Under the pieces are notes generated by a model. The model saw only the letters and a list, made by a program, of their open reading frames with translations. It was not told the origin of the DNA and ran no database searches. From Adineta vaga (taxonomy: Eukaryota; Rotifera), in assembly GCA_021613535.1 (NCBI GenBank), contig CP075492.1:3038001-3102000 (forward strand): DNA of 64,000 nucleotides, read 5' to 3'. The stretch's first letter is position 1. Each line of letters begins with the position of its first letter. The translations under genes were made by a program, and so were the position numbers. Below are positions 1 to 12,370 of the stretch, piece after piece.

Positions 1-1243
1 CAATTAATCCTTGAGGACTATTTAATTGATTAAGATTATTTCCTTGACCATTTCCTCCCGCAACAACAATTCCTTCATTTGCATCTTTTTTCCATTTCAT
101 CACACGATGATTGTCTCGATCTGATACATAGATCGATTGTTCATCATCAACAAACATAAATGTTGGATGATTTAATTGATTAAGTCGATCACCTTTACCA
201 TTTCCACCTGCTAATAACGTTCCTTGTTTCTCACCTATTTTCCATCGTCTTACTTCATTTTTCATACAATCAGAAGTATAAAGAAATCCATCTTTGTCTA
301 TTGCTAAACCACAACAATCAATATTCCCAATAAGAATTTGTGGTTGTAATCTATTTTCATAAAACCATCGACTTACTCGTCGATTTCCAAAATCAGCAAT
401 AATAAATGAACAATTCTTTTTGTCGAAGATCATATCTGTTGGACTATTTAATTGATCAATACGATATCCTTCTCCATTTCTACCAGCAATCATTTTTGCT
501 TTCTTTGCATTATAGTCCCATTGAACAAGACGATGATTTTTAGAATCAACAATATAAATTGTTTGATCTTCATCAATGCAAACTACTTTAGGACTATTCA
601 ATTGGTGTAAATCATTACCGTAAACCCATCCACCAGCTATAGTATTTCCATTCTGTTTCCAATTATTATATTTTAATTCTAAAACCCAAAATAAACGTTT
701 AATTCGATAAGAAACAGAAAAGACATACTTAATGATGATGATCGAATAGAAATTCTATCAATAAATGATTGTGACTGGTATTTAATACAAATCTTTGATG
801 AATCATTAAATTCTTCGATAATTTCTTTTAATTTTTCCTTTAAATGATTTAAATTTATTTCATTAAATTCATTTTCTTGACGAATAACTTTTATTTGTTG
901 ATTGAGCTGGTGAAATTTGTCTTGAATTTCATCGATAAGTAAATCTGTATATTGTGCAAATCGTTTTCGACAATTTTGTGCTGTTTGTTGAATTTTCTCA
1001 ATTGCATCTTTTTCCCATTGGTTTATTTTTTTCATTAATGAAGAATTTTTCGAATTTTCTTTTTAATCAATAATTATTTGTTGAAATTGATTAAAATCAT
1101 TTATCATTTCATCTAATTCTCCATGTAGTACATGTCGATGTTCACCTAAATGTTCATAACAAAATTCTTTAAAACATCCCCGACAAGGATATGTAATTTT
1201 ATCTTTTTCACATGTAGAACACTGTATTTTATTATTTTCCATT
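1..1243 (-). pseudogene. B-box / coiled-coil / NHL-repeat gene, copy A (runs off left edge, in-frame stop)
   Basis: Read on the minus strand from an ATG at 1243. The N-terminus has a B-box-like zinc-binding pattern of paired Cys followed by CYEHLGEH. A Gln/Glu-rich coiled coil follows, then an intron at 679-728 (GT-AG, phase 1), then NHL beta-propeller blades with the recurrent GGNGKGD..NQL and YVSD..NHR signatures. The window edge cuts the propeller. After about 60 codons the frame has a TAA (near 1062), after which the same frame continues into the coiled coil. Copy B is open at that place, so this looks like a nonsense mutation rather than an exon end. TRIM-NHL-like proteins are RNA- or protein-binding; the role here is unknown. 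It could also be a working gene using a downstream start (ATG at 1035). Confidence 0.65.
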
Positions 1244-1415
1244 CTACTTAGTTAAGTATCAAAACGAAAAGAAAATTTATTTCGTATTGAATTCTATTGA
1301 TAGAAAAACAAACAAATAGAAGATCTTTTAACTATTCATATTAAACCAATCAAGCATGATTCCATATTTAATTCATATCTATCCATATTCTCGAAAAGTA
1401 ATGTCATTTCTGTAT

Positions 1416-2868
1416 TCACAAATTCATTAATTCAAATTTTTGTATTCGATGATTGGCCCAATCACTAACATAAAGATTTCCATTGCTATCGAATGATAAA
1501 CTACTAGGAGAAGATAATTGATTTGATTGATTTCCTTGACCATTACCAGCAACAACTATTTCACCCTCTTTACTTCCCTCATACCAACACATTATTCTAT
1601 GATTTCTATTATCTGCGATAAAAATATTATTCCATTTATCGATAAACGATCCACGAGGAAAATATAATTGATTAAGATTATTTCCTTGACCATTTCCACC
1701 TGCTACAATTACACCTTCTGTTGCATCTTGTTCCCATTTCATGATACGATGATTTGAATAATCTGTTACATAAATCGATTGTTCATCATCAACAAAAAGA
1801 TAAGTTGGAGAACTCAATTGATTAAGATGATCACCTTTTCCATTTCCACCTGCTACTAATTTTCCTTTTTCTTCTCCAATTTTCCATCTTTTTACTTCAT
1901 CCTTCTTATAATCAGAAACATAAAGAAATCCATATTTATCCATTGTTAAACAGCAACAATCAATATCATTAATAAGAGTTTCTTGATGATTTTGATTAAA
2001 CCATCGTACAATTCGTCTATTTCCATAATCAGCAATAATTAATGAATGATTTTCTTTATCAATAATCATATCTACTGGACGATTTGGATTATTTCCATTT
2101 TCATCATCGCCGACAATAATTTTACCAAATTTTTCATTCAATTTCCATTCAAGAATTCGATGATTATCAAAATCAGCAATAAGAATTGTATTATTTTCAT
2201 CTATAAGAATTTTTTCAGGTTTTGATAATTGATTTAATAATGTACCTTGTCCATTTCCTCCAACAATTGTCACACCTTGTTGTGCATATTTATTGCATTT
2301 TAATCCTTAAATTAAAAAAAAAAAAACAAAGAAATTTGAATTGATTTCATTTTGAACACTTATTACTAATCGATGATTTGATCGATATTCTATCAATAAA
2401 ACAATGTGATTTTTGCCGAACGAAAATAGTTGATGAATAATTAAATTCGACTTTCGCTTGTTCTAATAGTTGTTTGAGATTATATAAATCAGTTTCATTA
2501 AATTCATTTGTATCATGTATTGCTTTATTATTTTTGAATAAATGATACAATTTTTGTTGAGTTTGATTAACAAATACATTTGTGTATAAAACAGCTTTTT
2601 GTCGACATTCTTCTGCTCGTTTACGGATTTTTTCGATGGATTCTTTTTCCTATTGATTAATTTGTTGAATTAAAGATAAATTATGATTTCCATCAATAAT
2701 TGTTTGTTGAAATTGATTACAATCATTAACAATTTTATCTAATTCACCATTTAATTCTTGTCGATGTTCACCTAAATGTTCATAACAATATCTTGTTGAA
2801 CATCCATCACAAACATATGTGATTTTATCTTTTTGACACATAGAACATTGTATTCTGTTATTAGCCAT
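1416..2868 (-). pseudogene. B-box / coiled-coil / NHL-repeat gene, copy B (in-frame TAG)
   Basis: Tandem paralogue of copy A, same strand. ATG at 2868; the B-box-like start includes CSMCQKDKITY and CYEHLGEH. A coiled coil follows to about 2360, an intron at 2306-2359, then a full run of about six NHL blades ending at 1416. At about 2651 a TAG interrupts the frame exactly where copy A has TGG in INQWEKD, so this is a Trp-to-stop change. The propeller exon itself is intact. The N-terminal 72 codons could still give a short B-box peptide. The two copies carry different stop codons, so each was broken independently, unless readthrough or alternative starts are used. Confidence 0.65.
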
Positions 2869-3337
2869 ATTGATATATCTCTGTGATAAGTCTAAAAAGA
2901 TGTAAGATCATTTGATGCATCGAATGTATATGACCTTAATTTCTTCATGAAAAAAAAATAGATTTCATTTTATGACTGTTAAGTTGATTTATTACTCAAT
3001 AAATGTATTTTAACAAATAATTTCATTAAAAACACAACTTTTCAATAGAACGATTTCCACTGATAATGACATCGTACTTTCTTTTCGTTCTTCACACTGA
3101 CACAACACATTTGTTCCCAATCACCAGCTAAGATTGAATTCAGTATCACTAAAAATTCTACTAATTATATTGATCTTATTTATTACCGTTTGTTCATAAT
3201 CATCAAAATTTTGACATTGTTTTTCTTTTCTAACGATTCGTTTCCCCAAATTGATTACGATTGGTTGTAATAAAGAAGAATTTGGGTATATTTCTTTTTG
3301 TTCAATAAATTATTAAAATTTCATCTAATTCTCTTTC

Positions 3338-3418
3338 TATAATTTGCCTTGCTGTTCTTCTAAATATTTGTAGCAAAATTCTTTGAAACAAGGATAGATA
3401 ATTTTGTTATTTTTCATT
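3338..3418 (-). pseudogene. Relic of a third B-box module
   Basis: From an ATG at 3418 on the minus strand, about 26 codons resemble the B-box start of copies A and B (IIYPCFKEFCYKYLEEQ), with part of the first Cys pair deleted, followed by several stops. No coiled coil or NHL blades could be read after it. It looks like a decayed tandem copy. Confidence 0.5.
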
Positions 3419-4402
3419 GTTATATATATATGAAAAGAAGTTCGTATTAGAGTATATCACATAGATGTCATTAACTGTTGATAATGTATAAACAAATCTT
3501 TATAATACTTATATTTTCAAAGGTCGGAAGAAAAAAATCAATCATTTCATCTGACTGACATCGCTCACATGTTTGACTATTAAAGTAATATCCGTATTTA
3601 CTTCATCTCCTATGTAAACACAACCATAATATCGCCGCGACTATCTTTCAAAGTTATTATTCGTCTCAAAAAAATCGTTATAATAGTCTTCTTGTTATTA
3701 GTAGTTTTATTATTATTTTTATTGGCCTTTACATAGTTGTGTAGATTTGTCTTCTAATGTAATTTTATTACTTTTACTATCGGAGTTATGGTGTTATTCT
3801 ATTTGTTTCTAATGCGTAAAGATTTTATTGTTTATTCTAATTTTCTCCTAATAATTAAAATGTGAAAAAAGTATATGCTGAAGATATATTATAAACTTTG
3901 ATAAAATATGTATGGGTGTAATTTATTCACCATGACTCTCACCTCTCTCTTTCGAATTCACTTTCATAAAATAAGAGATAATTAACTGTAAAGGTAAAAA
4001 CCAACTTCAATTTACTTTCCTGATGTACCTCTGTATCGTAGTTATGAAAAACAATTATATATTACTCATTACGATCAATACTTGATGACTTAACTATGGA
4101 TGTGATGAAATTATAGAATAAACAATTTTTATGTTCTTTTTTACTTGCGTCATTATACCAGTATGGAACATTAAATTCATATAGCAGACGAAAAGAAAAT
4201 GGTATTACTTGTTTTGGAAAAAACCCAGCTATTTTATTCTCAACGTCATTTTCTCTGTTAATAAAAGGAGCACAATAAATGGAAACAACTGTACATACTT
4301 TTCATTACCAAAGTTTAACTATTTGTTCATTAATTCATATATTTTTCTTTTTCTTTGGTATTATAATCATTGATTGTGAAATAAAAATACTAAAATAAAC
4401 AA
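3419..4402. other. Intergenic, no gene seen
   Basis: AT-rich with many stops in all frames. There is a short ATATAT run near 3420. I see no conserved motif, RNA gene or repeat unit here. Confidence 0.5.
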
Positions 4403-5244
4403 ATGGGAAACGGTTGTACAAAAAATTGTTGTAAAAAGAAAGTATCTCCAAAACCTATTTCTAAGACTATTGTTAGTAATGTTGAAATAGGACCAACATA
4501 AATTCCAAATGGATGTTGTTTATCATATGCAGGTAAAAATATTCAATAATATTCGATCCAAACGTCTAAATTGTTTCCATTATAGGTGCATCTGTTGGTG
4601 ATAATCAGTACACTTGTCCAGTTCTTGCTGCACACATCTGGGACAAATCAATAAAGGGTGTAAAAGTCGTAGAGAATGTTTCAGGACCATCTGATGCTTC
4701 GAATACGAACGCAACTACTACTATGATACCAAACACAAATGAGAATGCTGAATATAAAGTTGGAATTAATCATGAAATTCAAATGCTTCCTATTGAAGAT
4801 ATTATTTCAATGAAAATATCCACTGAAGTTAATAAAGCAGTTGAGACAGTAAAATCAGTAGCACTTATACCGTCGCCGCCAACCGAAAAATTAACATGTT
4901 ATCAAAAAATGAAAAATGTCGTATGTTGTAAAAAGAAAAAAAATGAACCAGAACCTAAGTACGATATTAAAACAAAAGAAAAACAAAAAGCAACACGAAC
5001 TATTATTGTTACTATTGAATATATTCGTTATAAAATTGTATTTCATTATTTAAATAATGAAATATTTGATGAAAATGAATATAAAATTCAATTAGAAGAA
5101 TGTGAAACTCTTGCACGTCTTATAGTACAATTAAAAGGTATGAATTCTCATTATCCTAATGAAGAACAACTTCAAAATATTGTTCAACAACATCGTATTC
5201 GTCATTTTGGTCAAATAATCAATCAAGATATTCCAGTTTTATAA
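4403..5244 (+). pseudogene. Small basic protein starting MGNGC, with an in-frame TAA at codon 33
   Basis: ATG at 4403 gives a start with MGNGCTKNCCKKK: Gly2 and clustered Cys, as in N-myristoylated and palmitoylated membrane-tethered proteins. The frame meets TAA at 4499-4501, then stays open in the same frame through GT-AG splicing (donor after about 4531, acceptor TATAG before about 4587). It continues to 5244, including a second CCKKKK run and an acidic/polar C-terminus. Removing that one codon would leave a single continuous protein of about 260 residues, so this is either a young pseudogene, a readthrough gene or a short 32-residue peptide gene. No family recognised. It lies outside the palindrome and has no copy on the right. 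Confidence 0.5.
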
Positions 5245-6164
5245 TAAAATACTTTTTTCTTTTCATTTATTTCATAAAAAATTTCGAGACTCATAGAAAT
5301 AATTTTAAATTGAGGATGCAGGTGTAGATGAGGAGAATTGTATTAGCCATACCCACATCCTCAAACTTAACGAATTAAAATATGATAATATTCATTTTTA
5401 GTTCTATGTTTTTTGTCTCTATAATGATAAATACACACACACGCCTATTAATATTAACATTATTTTATTTTATTGATTTGATCGATGATTTCTAACTCAT
5501 GCTATTATAATTAAAATAAAAAAAAATTCTGTTTTGCATATTATTCAGTTTTGTTGATTATAGTTAAATTGACAGTTTCTAATCGAAATGTAAATGGAAA
5601 ATATTATTTCTATGCACATGGTTTTTATTAAAATGACGATAAAAACATATTTTTCATTGATCGCCAATGAATAAATCAAAGGTAAAATATTTGTTAGATA
5701 AAAACTGGAAAAAAAGTATTGCGACTTACAGTTATTTTACTCACCTTTGACATAATATCGAATGATTCTTTGTCATTTCATTTGATAGAAAGTATTGATT
5801 GTACTTTTATAATTAGTGACGTCAAAGCACGATTGCTTGAAAACCTCGATTACTATTATTACTTGTTCTATTTATTTTAATTCGCAAATCAAGAAAGAAA
5901 AAGAAAATGTCATACGTTTTGATGATCACTGTAGATAAAATGAATAGAAATCACAATACAAATACGTATCGTTTACTTGTTTTTTCTTCTATTTAGTTTG
6001 TTGGACAGTAAATGTTCTCACTAAATATTTTGATGTATTAGAAAGTTTTCTTTTCGTTATATATTTTAGATAAAATTCATTGTTATTTTAAAATAAATTC
6101 ATTATGGACGAGGTATGATTTTGATTTTAATCAAAAGAAACAGAAAAATGTTATTTAGATTGAA
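5245..6164. other. Intergenic; outer palindrome boundary near 5630
   Basis: Homology with the right arm fades outward here. From about 5630 onward the sequence matches the reverse complement of 60937 inward, with visible substitutions and small indels. Before 5630 I see no match. A short foldback is listed separately. Confidence 0.6.
5317..5366. repeat. Small foldback (GTGGGTG/CACCCAC family)
   Basis: GAGGATGCAGGTGTAGATG is followed after a short loop by CATACCCACATCCTC, giving an imperfect hairpin. Similar arms occur at 38.74, 40.92 and 46.80 kb, which suggests a dispersed family. Confidence 0.5.
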
Positions 6165-9100
6165 ATGATTTCTATTCATAATCCAATTCAATCGAACGAA
6201 CGTTCGAATAATGAACAACAAACAACTATTGAAATAGATAAAATCTCAGAGTTACTTTCTGATGATCAAGAAAATTTAGCAGAAGATAAAGAAAACAACA
6301 TGGATGATTTGAATCAAATATCAACATCACCTTGGAATCTGTATGTTTATTTTCATTTTCATCAATGATTCTATTCTTCTTCTTCTTCTTTAAGAGAATG
6401 TTTTGGTTTGAAAATATCAAGTTCAATTATTGGTACTTTTGCATTTTCATTCTTATTACTTGTTATGATGACAATTGGAATCATTATTGTTTATCTCAAT
6501 GTACCAAAACCGAAAGGTTCGTTTTTTTATTATTATTTAATTATAATAAAGAAATTGAATATTTTTTTATTTAATTAAGAATTAAAATGTGAATTAAATT
6601 TCGTAAAAACAAATTCAAATCCAATTGAATATAAATATGGTCCACAATCTGTTGCTATTGGAGATTTTAATGATGATAGTTGGATCGATATGGTTATTTG
6701 TAATTCAATTATTAATAATATTGATATTTATTTTGGATCCATTGATGGAACATTTTCTAAACAATTTCAATATTCAACAGGAATTAATTCCATTCCAATA
6801 ATGGTTGCTGTCAATCATTTAAATAATGATTCTTATTTGGATATTGCAGTGACAAATTATGGAAGACATTCAATTGGAATATTTTATGGATTTGGTAATG
6901 GATCTTTTAAAGATTCAATTGAAATCTCAACAGGAATATCACGACCATTAACAATTCATTTAATTGATTTAAATAATGATTTATTATGTGATATTATTAT
7001 TATTAATTATGGAACAAATAGTTTTAGTATTTTTTATGGAAATAAAAATGAAATCTATTCAAAAGTAATAACATATTCAACTGGTTATGATTCAATTCCT
7101 TATTCATTAACGATTGAAGATTTAAATAATGATTATCAATTAGATATTATTATTGCAAATTATGGAACAAATAATATTGGAATTTTCTTTTCTAATCATA
7201 ATAATTCATTTCAAAATCAAATACTTATTTCAATGGGTATTGATTCTCATCCAACTTCAGTTGCTGGTGGAGATTTAAATTCTGATCAATTTATTGATAT
7301 TGTTGTGACAAATTCTGGTACAAAAATGATATGTGTATTATTAAATGATGGAAATGGAACTTTCTCAAAACAAACATTCTATTCAACAGGTTCAATTTTA
7401 CCATATTCAATTGGAATTGATGATTTTAATGGAGATAATCGATTAGATTTATTTCTTATTAATATTGGAATTAATAATACTGGTTTATTTCTTGGTTATG
7501 GTAATGGAAGTTTTCAAGAAGGAATAATGAATTCAACGGGATCTTCTTCATCGATTTCATTTGTTTTATATGATTTGAATAAAGATAATCGATTAGATGC
7601 AATTATTGTCAATAATGATACGGGAAGTATTGATATTCTTAAAGGTTATTTTGAAGGTTTTCCACCTCGTACAAAGTTTAATGTTCAATATCCACCAATC
7701 TTTGTAATTGTCAGTGATTTTAATAACGATAGAATATTAGATATAATACTTGTTAGTGATGAGAACAATACAATGATGATTCAACTTGGACGTAGTGATG
7801 GATCATTTGAAACTCAAAGAACATATTCAACTGATTCGAATCCAACTTCCGTAGCTGTTGGTGATTTTAATGATGATACGAACATGGATGCAGTTGTTAC
7901 TAATAAGAATAGTAGTAATATTTATGTATTTCGTGGAAATGGAAATGGTTCATTTATAGAACAACAGATAATTTCAACTGGTTCTGGTCCAGTTTTTGCA
8001 GCTGTTGCTGATTTTAATAATGACAATCGATTAGACATCGTTGTTACTAATTATGATGACAATACTGTGAGTATTTTATTAGGATTTGGAAATGGTTCCT
8101 TTGCAAATCAAATGACATATTCAACGGGTTCTAGACCACGATCTGTTGCTGCAAGTGATTTCAATAATGATCATTATCTTGATCTAGTTGTTGTCAATTA
8201 TGGTAATAGAACGATTAGTATCCTTCTTGGTTATGGTAATGGAAGTTTTGCAAATCATTTCACATATCCAATTGGTTATCATCCGTACTTTGTAGCAATT
8301 GGCGATTTCAATAAAGATACTCAAATAGATATTGCTGTTGCCAATTCTGGTAGTAACACTGTGAGTGTTCTGTTAGGATATGGGAATGGAAGTTTCACAC
8401 CGCAAGTCATATATGGAACAGGTACTCAGCCAACATCTATAAGTATTGGAGACATGAATAATGATACACAATTGGATCTTGTTGTGGCTTGCGTCAGTGT
8501 GACGAATATTTATATTTTATTTGGATACGGAAATGGTTCGTTTAGCGATGCAATATCGTATTACACAAGTGTACATTCATATTCTGTTGCCATTGGAGAT
8601 TTAAATAATGATACACGACTGGATATAATTGTAACAAATAGAAATAATACTTTTATGAGTGTATTATTTCAATATAATAGAGGTGCCCTTCTAAATGAAT
8701 TGACATATGCAGCTGGTGGAGGTTCGAAATTACGATCCATAGTCGTTGATAATATAAATAATGATACTCGATTAGATATTATCGTTGCTAATTACGGTAC
8801 TGATGATGTTGGTATTCTTTTTGGACAAGATAATGTTACTTTTCTAGATCAAATAATGTTTAGTATGGGTTCGAATTCTCAACCATCATCCATTACTACT
8901 GGTCATTTTAATGATGATATTTACTTGGATATTGCTGTAGCTCTTTCTGGTCCTAATCAAATTGGATTGCTACTTGGAAATGGCCATGGATCATTTATTC
9001 GTCAAGCTACTTATCAAATTCCTTCCATATTTCCTCCTGTCATTGTTTCCGCTGATGATTTCAATAATGATAGACAATCAGAAATTATTGTTGGGTACGA

Positions 9101-10778
9101 TGACAGTGATACTATTGATATGTACGTTATACACAATACTGGATCTTTTACACTTCATGAAACATATTTAGTTGGTTTACGTCCAATATATCTATGCTTA
9201 GATTATATTAATGCTGATACTTACATTGATATTGTTGTTGTCAATTACGATTCTGACGAATTAAGTATTCTCCTTGGAAATGCTAATGGTAGTTTTGCAC
9301 AAGCATTGACTTATGCAACTAGTGCTCGGCCAAATTCTGTTGCTGCTAGTGATTTTAATAATGATAATCAACGAGATCTAGTTGTTACTTATGGTGGTAC
9401 GAATTATGTGACTATATTGTTAGGATATGGGAATGGTAGTTTTGCAAATCCAATGACATATTCACTTGACTCTGGCTCATTATTTTCAACTGTGGGTGAT
9501 TTCGACAATGATACACAACCAGATCTAGTTGTGGTTGCTGCAAATGGCAACATCGTTTTGTTTCAAGGATACGGTAACGGTTCTTTCTCAAATGGAACTA
9601 AAATTGAAGCTACCGGCAACTCACGATACGTGATTGCAACTGATTTTAATAATGATAGCCGCTTGGATTTTGCTCTTGCTAATTATGGTCCTGATAATGT
9701 AGGCATCTTTATTGGTTATGGCAATGGTTCTTTTGCACAAGAAGTAACATATTCAGTTGATTCCAATCCATTTGCATTAGCAGTTGGAGATCTAAATAAT
9801 GATAATCGATTAGATATTGTTGCAGCTACATTGGGTCATCGTACCATTACTGTCCTTCTTGGCTATGGTAATGGATCTTTTGCAGATAAAACAATCTTTC
9901 CAGTTGGTATTCTGCCAGAATCCGTAGCTATTGGTGATTTTAATCTTGACAGTTTTCCAGATATAATTGTTGCCAATCTTGGTGAAAATTTTGTTAGTGT
10001 ATTGTTAGGATATGGTGATGGAAGATTTGCACCTCAAATTAAATATACAACTGGTTCTGGTGCACAATCTGTGGCTATTTTCGATTTAAATAATGATACT
10101 CAACTTGACATTGTCGTTGCCAATGCAGGTGATTGCAATGTAGTTGTCATGTTTGGTTCCCCAAATTTAGCCTTCAGAAATCAAGTAATGCTTTCAACGG
10201 GTAAAAATTCACGATCAAGATCATTTGTTATTAACGATTTTAATAATGATAATTATACAGATATTATCGTCGCTAATTCAGGTACTGATAATATTGGTGT
10301 TTTTCTTGGATATGGAAATTTCTCTTTCACAAATCAAACAACATATTCAACTGGTAATAATTCTTCTCCATATTCTATTGTGACTGGTGATTTTAATAAT
10401 GATACACAATTAGATATTGTTAGTGCAAATTCAAATTCAGACAATATTGGTATTTTTCTTGGTTATGGAAATGGTTCATTTACAAATCAAACAACATATT
10501 TCACGGGTTCATCTTCATATCCTTATTCTTTAGCTATTAGTCATTTTAATAATGATACAATACTTGATATCATAGTTGTTAATTATAATAATAATAAATT
10601 TGGAGTTTTTCTTGGACATGGTGATGGAACATTTGATAATATCATTTTCTTTTCGATGCCATATGGATCGAATCCATTCTCTCTCATTGTTGCTGATTTT
10701 AGTCAAGATGGAAAAATGGATTTTGTGGTTGCGAATAATGGTACAGACAATTTAAATATTTATCTACAAACTTGTTAA
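6165..10778 (+). CDS. FG-GAP/VCBS repeat type II membrane protein (left copy)
   Basis: Three exons: 6165-6340, 6395-6516 and 6580-10778, giving 1498 residues in frame. The first about 60 residues are acidic and cytoplasmic. Exon 2 holds a single membrane anchor (IIGTFAFSFLLLVMMTIGIIIVYL). The rest is some 28 repeats of about 48 residues with the FG-GAP core: GDFNNDxxLDIVVAN (Ca-binding DxNxDxxxD type), then GYGNGSF. This builds beta-propellers facing outside the cell or in the lumen. Such repeats resemble integrin-alpha propellers and are greatly expanded in bdelloids; the ligand is unknown. Asn in NGSF and NDT/NNS motifs gives many N-glycosylation sequons. Intron 2 is 63 nt here against 29 nt in the right copy. 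Confidence 0.9.
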
Positions 10779-11050
10779 TATTTTTTCTTAATTATTCTAA
10801 TAAATCTTTGAAGCACAGTTGTATGATTATATAGATGCAATATTCAAGATTGAGTAGTCGATTCGAATTGACGAACTATAAATAAGGGCACACTGACGAC
10901 CGACTACGAGACGAGCAATTTTGATATCGATTATATAACAATTTGTCATTAAAAAGATTCGGTTTATTTTCATAATAAATAAATTAAAGAAAGAAAGAAT
11001 ATAATCATATTTCTACTAGACTAACTAAATCTATCAAATTATTATATTTA
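10779..11050. other. Convergent 3' intergenic region
   Basis: Separates the FG-GAP stop from the GH28 stop. AATAAA follows the FG-GAP gene near 10799. A GC-richer stretch near 10880-10920 (TATAAATAAGGGC, then CGACCGACTACGAG) is conserved in the right arm at about 55840-55885; its role is unknown. Confidence 0.4.
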
Positions 11051-12244
11051 TTATAAGTTCTGTTCATAGGGAGTACAAGTAATTCCCGAAGGATGTTCAT
11101 AATAACTACATCGAACAGTCGAATTGCCACTAGGAGCAACAATATTCCAATTGGTAAACATTAAATTACAAATACCCAAAGGTGGACAATCAATTCTTGC
11201 AACAACAGGATCATATCTTTTCGAAGTTTTTCCAATTAAATCTTTGAACTTGATATCAACTAATTGAGCAGTTGATGGATATTTTTTACAAATCATTGGA
11301 TCTGTTTCATAACAATTATCAACTTGAAGAGCATAATCACAATTGTCAATTAGAATATTTTCATATGTAACATTTTTAACACTAACAGTTCCATAAGATG
11401 GACCACCTGGATAAAATTTAATTCGAGTTGCAACTATCGAATTGATCATAGTTACATTTGATATAAAAATATTTTGAACAATATAATTTCGTTGAGATTC
11501 TAATCCAAGACTTCCAACTGATAAACCATGAGATCCATTACATGTGATATTATTAACAAAAATATAATTTGAACCATTTTTAAATGAAATACAATCATCA
11601 CCATTTGTAACATGAAGATTCTTTATTGTTACATATGAACAATCACCTGTATCAAAACCATCAGTATTTGCAGGTCGATTTGATGATGTTGATATCGCAC
11701 TTAGACTTAAATCAGAAAATTCAATATTTGTAGAATTATTTGTGACAAAGAAAAACCAAAATGGTGAATTGATTATTTTTAATTTCGTAAAAATTATATT
11801 CGAACTATTATTCATTTGTATCAATAAAGGTCTTTGATAACTTTGATTACGAGCAAAATAATCCCAATAACTTTGTCCATTTCCATCAATTAATCCTGAA
11901 CCAGTTAAAGAATAAAATGTTCCTCTAATAACATTTGATAAAAGCAAAAACGCTGTTTTGCCTTCCCAATATTGAAGATCATCAGATATTTTAAGAATTC
12001 CTTCAATTTGAACGAAACAATGAAAACATTCTTTAAAATCTAGAGGACTTCGAATCATAAATATTTCACCAGCAGGAATAATAATAGTCCCTCCATTTCC
12101 ACACAGTGATAAAGCTTTACTAATTGCCGGTACATCATCAATCGAACTATTTCTTGCAGATGAAGGTGTACAAGTTTTTCCATTTATTAATGAATAATAA
12201 TGGAATAAAATTAACCAAAAAAGTTTTTCTTTATACATCAACAT
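11051..12244 (-). CDS. GH28 polygalacturonase (left copy)
   Basis: Single exon, 397 residues, hydrophobic secretion signal at about 7-22. The right-handed beta-helix family motifs are all present in order: NTDGFD (193-198), GDD (215-217), GSHG (237-240) and RIK (274-276). The Asp residues are the catalytic acids; His239 and Arg274/Lys276 bind substrate. The reaction is hydrolysis of alpha-1,4-galacturonan in pectin. The SHG form of the His motif is, from memory, typical of fungal exo-polygalacturonases, so an exo mode is possible. Intronless and fungal-like, as expected for a horizontally acquired gene. It differs from the right copy at residue 10 (Trp/Cys) and 293 (Thr/Lys). Confidence 0.92.
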   Translation of the reverse strand: MLMYKEKLFWLILFHYYSLINGKTCTPSSARNSSIDDVPAISKALSLCGNGGTIIIPAGEIFMIRSPLDFKECFHCFVQIEGILKISDDLQYWEGKTAFLLLSNVIRGTFYSLTGSGLIDGNGQSYWDYFARNQSYQRPLLIQMNNSSNIIFTKLKIINSPFWFFFVTNNSTNIEFSDLSLSAISTSSNRPANTDGFDTGDCSYVTIKNLHVTNGDDCISFKNGSNYIFVNNITCNGSHGLSVGSLGLESQRNYIVQNIFISNVTMINSIVATRIKFYPGGPSYGTVSVKNVTYENILIDNCDYALQVDNCYETDPMICKKYPSTAQLVDIKFKDLIGKTSKRYDPVVARIDCPPLGICNLMFTNWNIVAPSGNSTVRCSYYEHPSGITCTPYEQNL

Positions 12245-12370
12245 GTTTTACTTTCGAATGATAAATGATATTCTTATCTTCTTATTTTTATTCTACACGA
12301 ATAAGAAAGAATGTAGAAGATAAAATTCTTGAATAGATATGGGAGAAAAAAGAATGTTTTTCTTTCTTCT

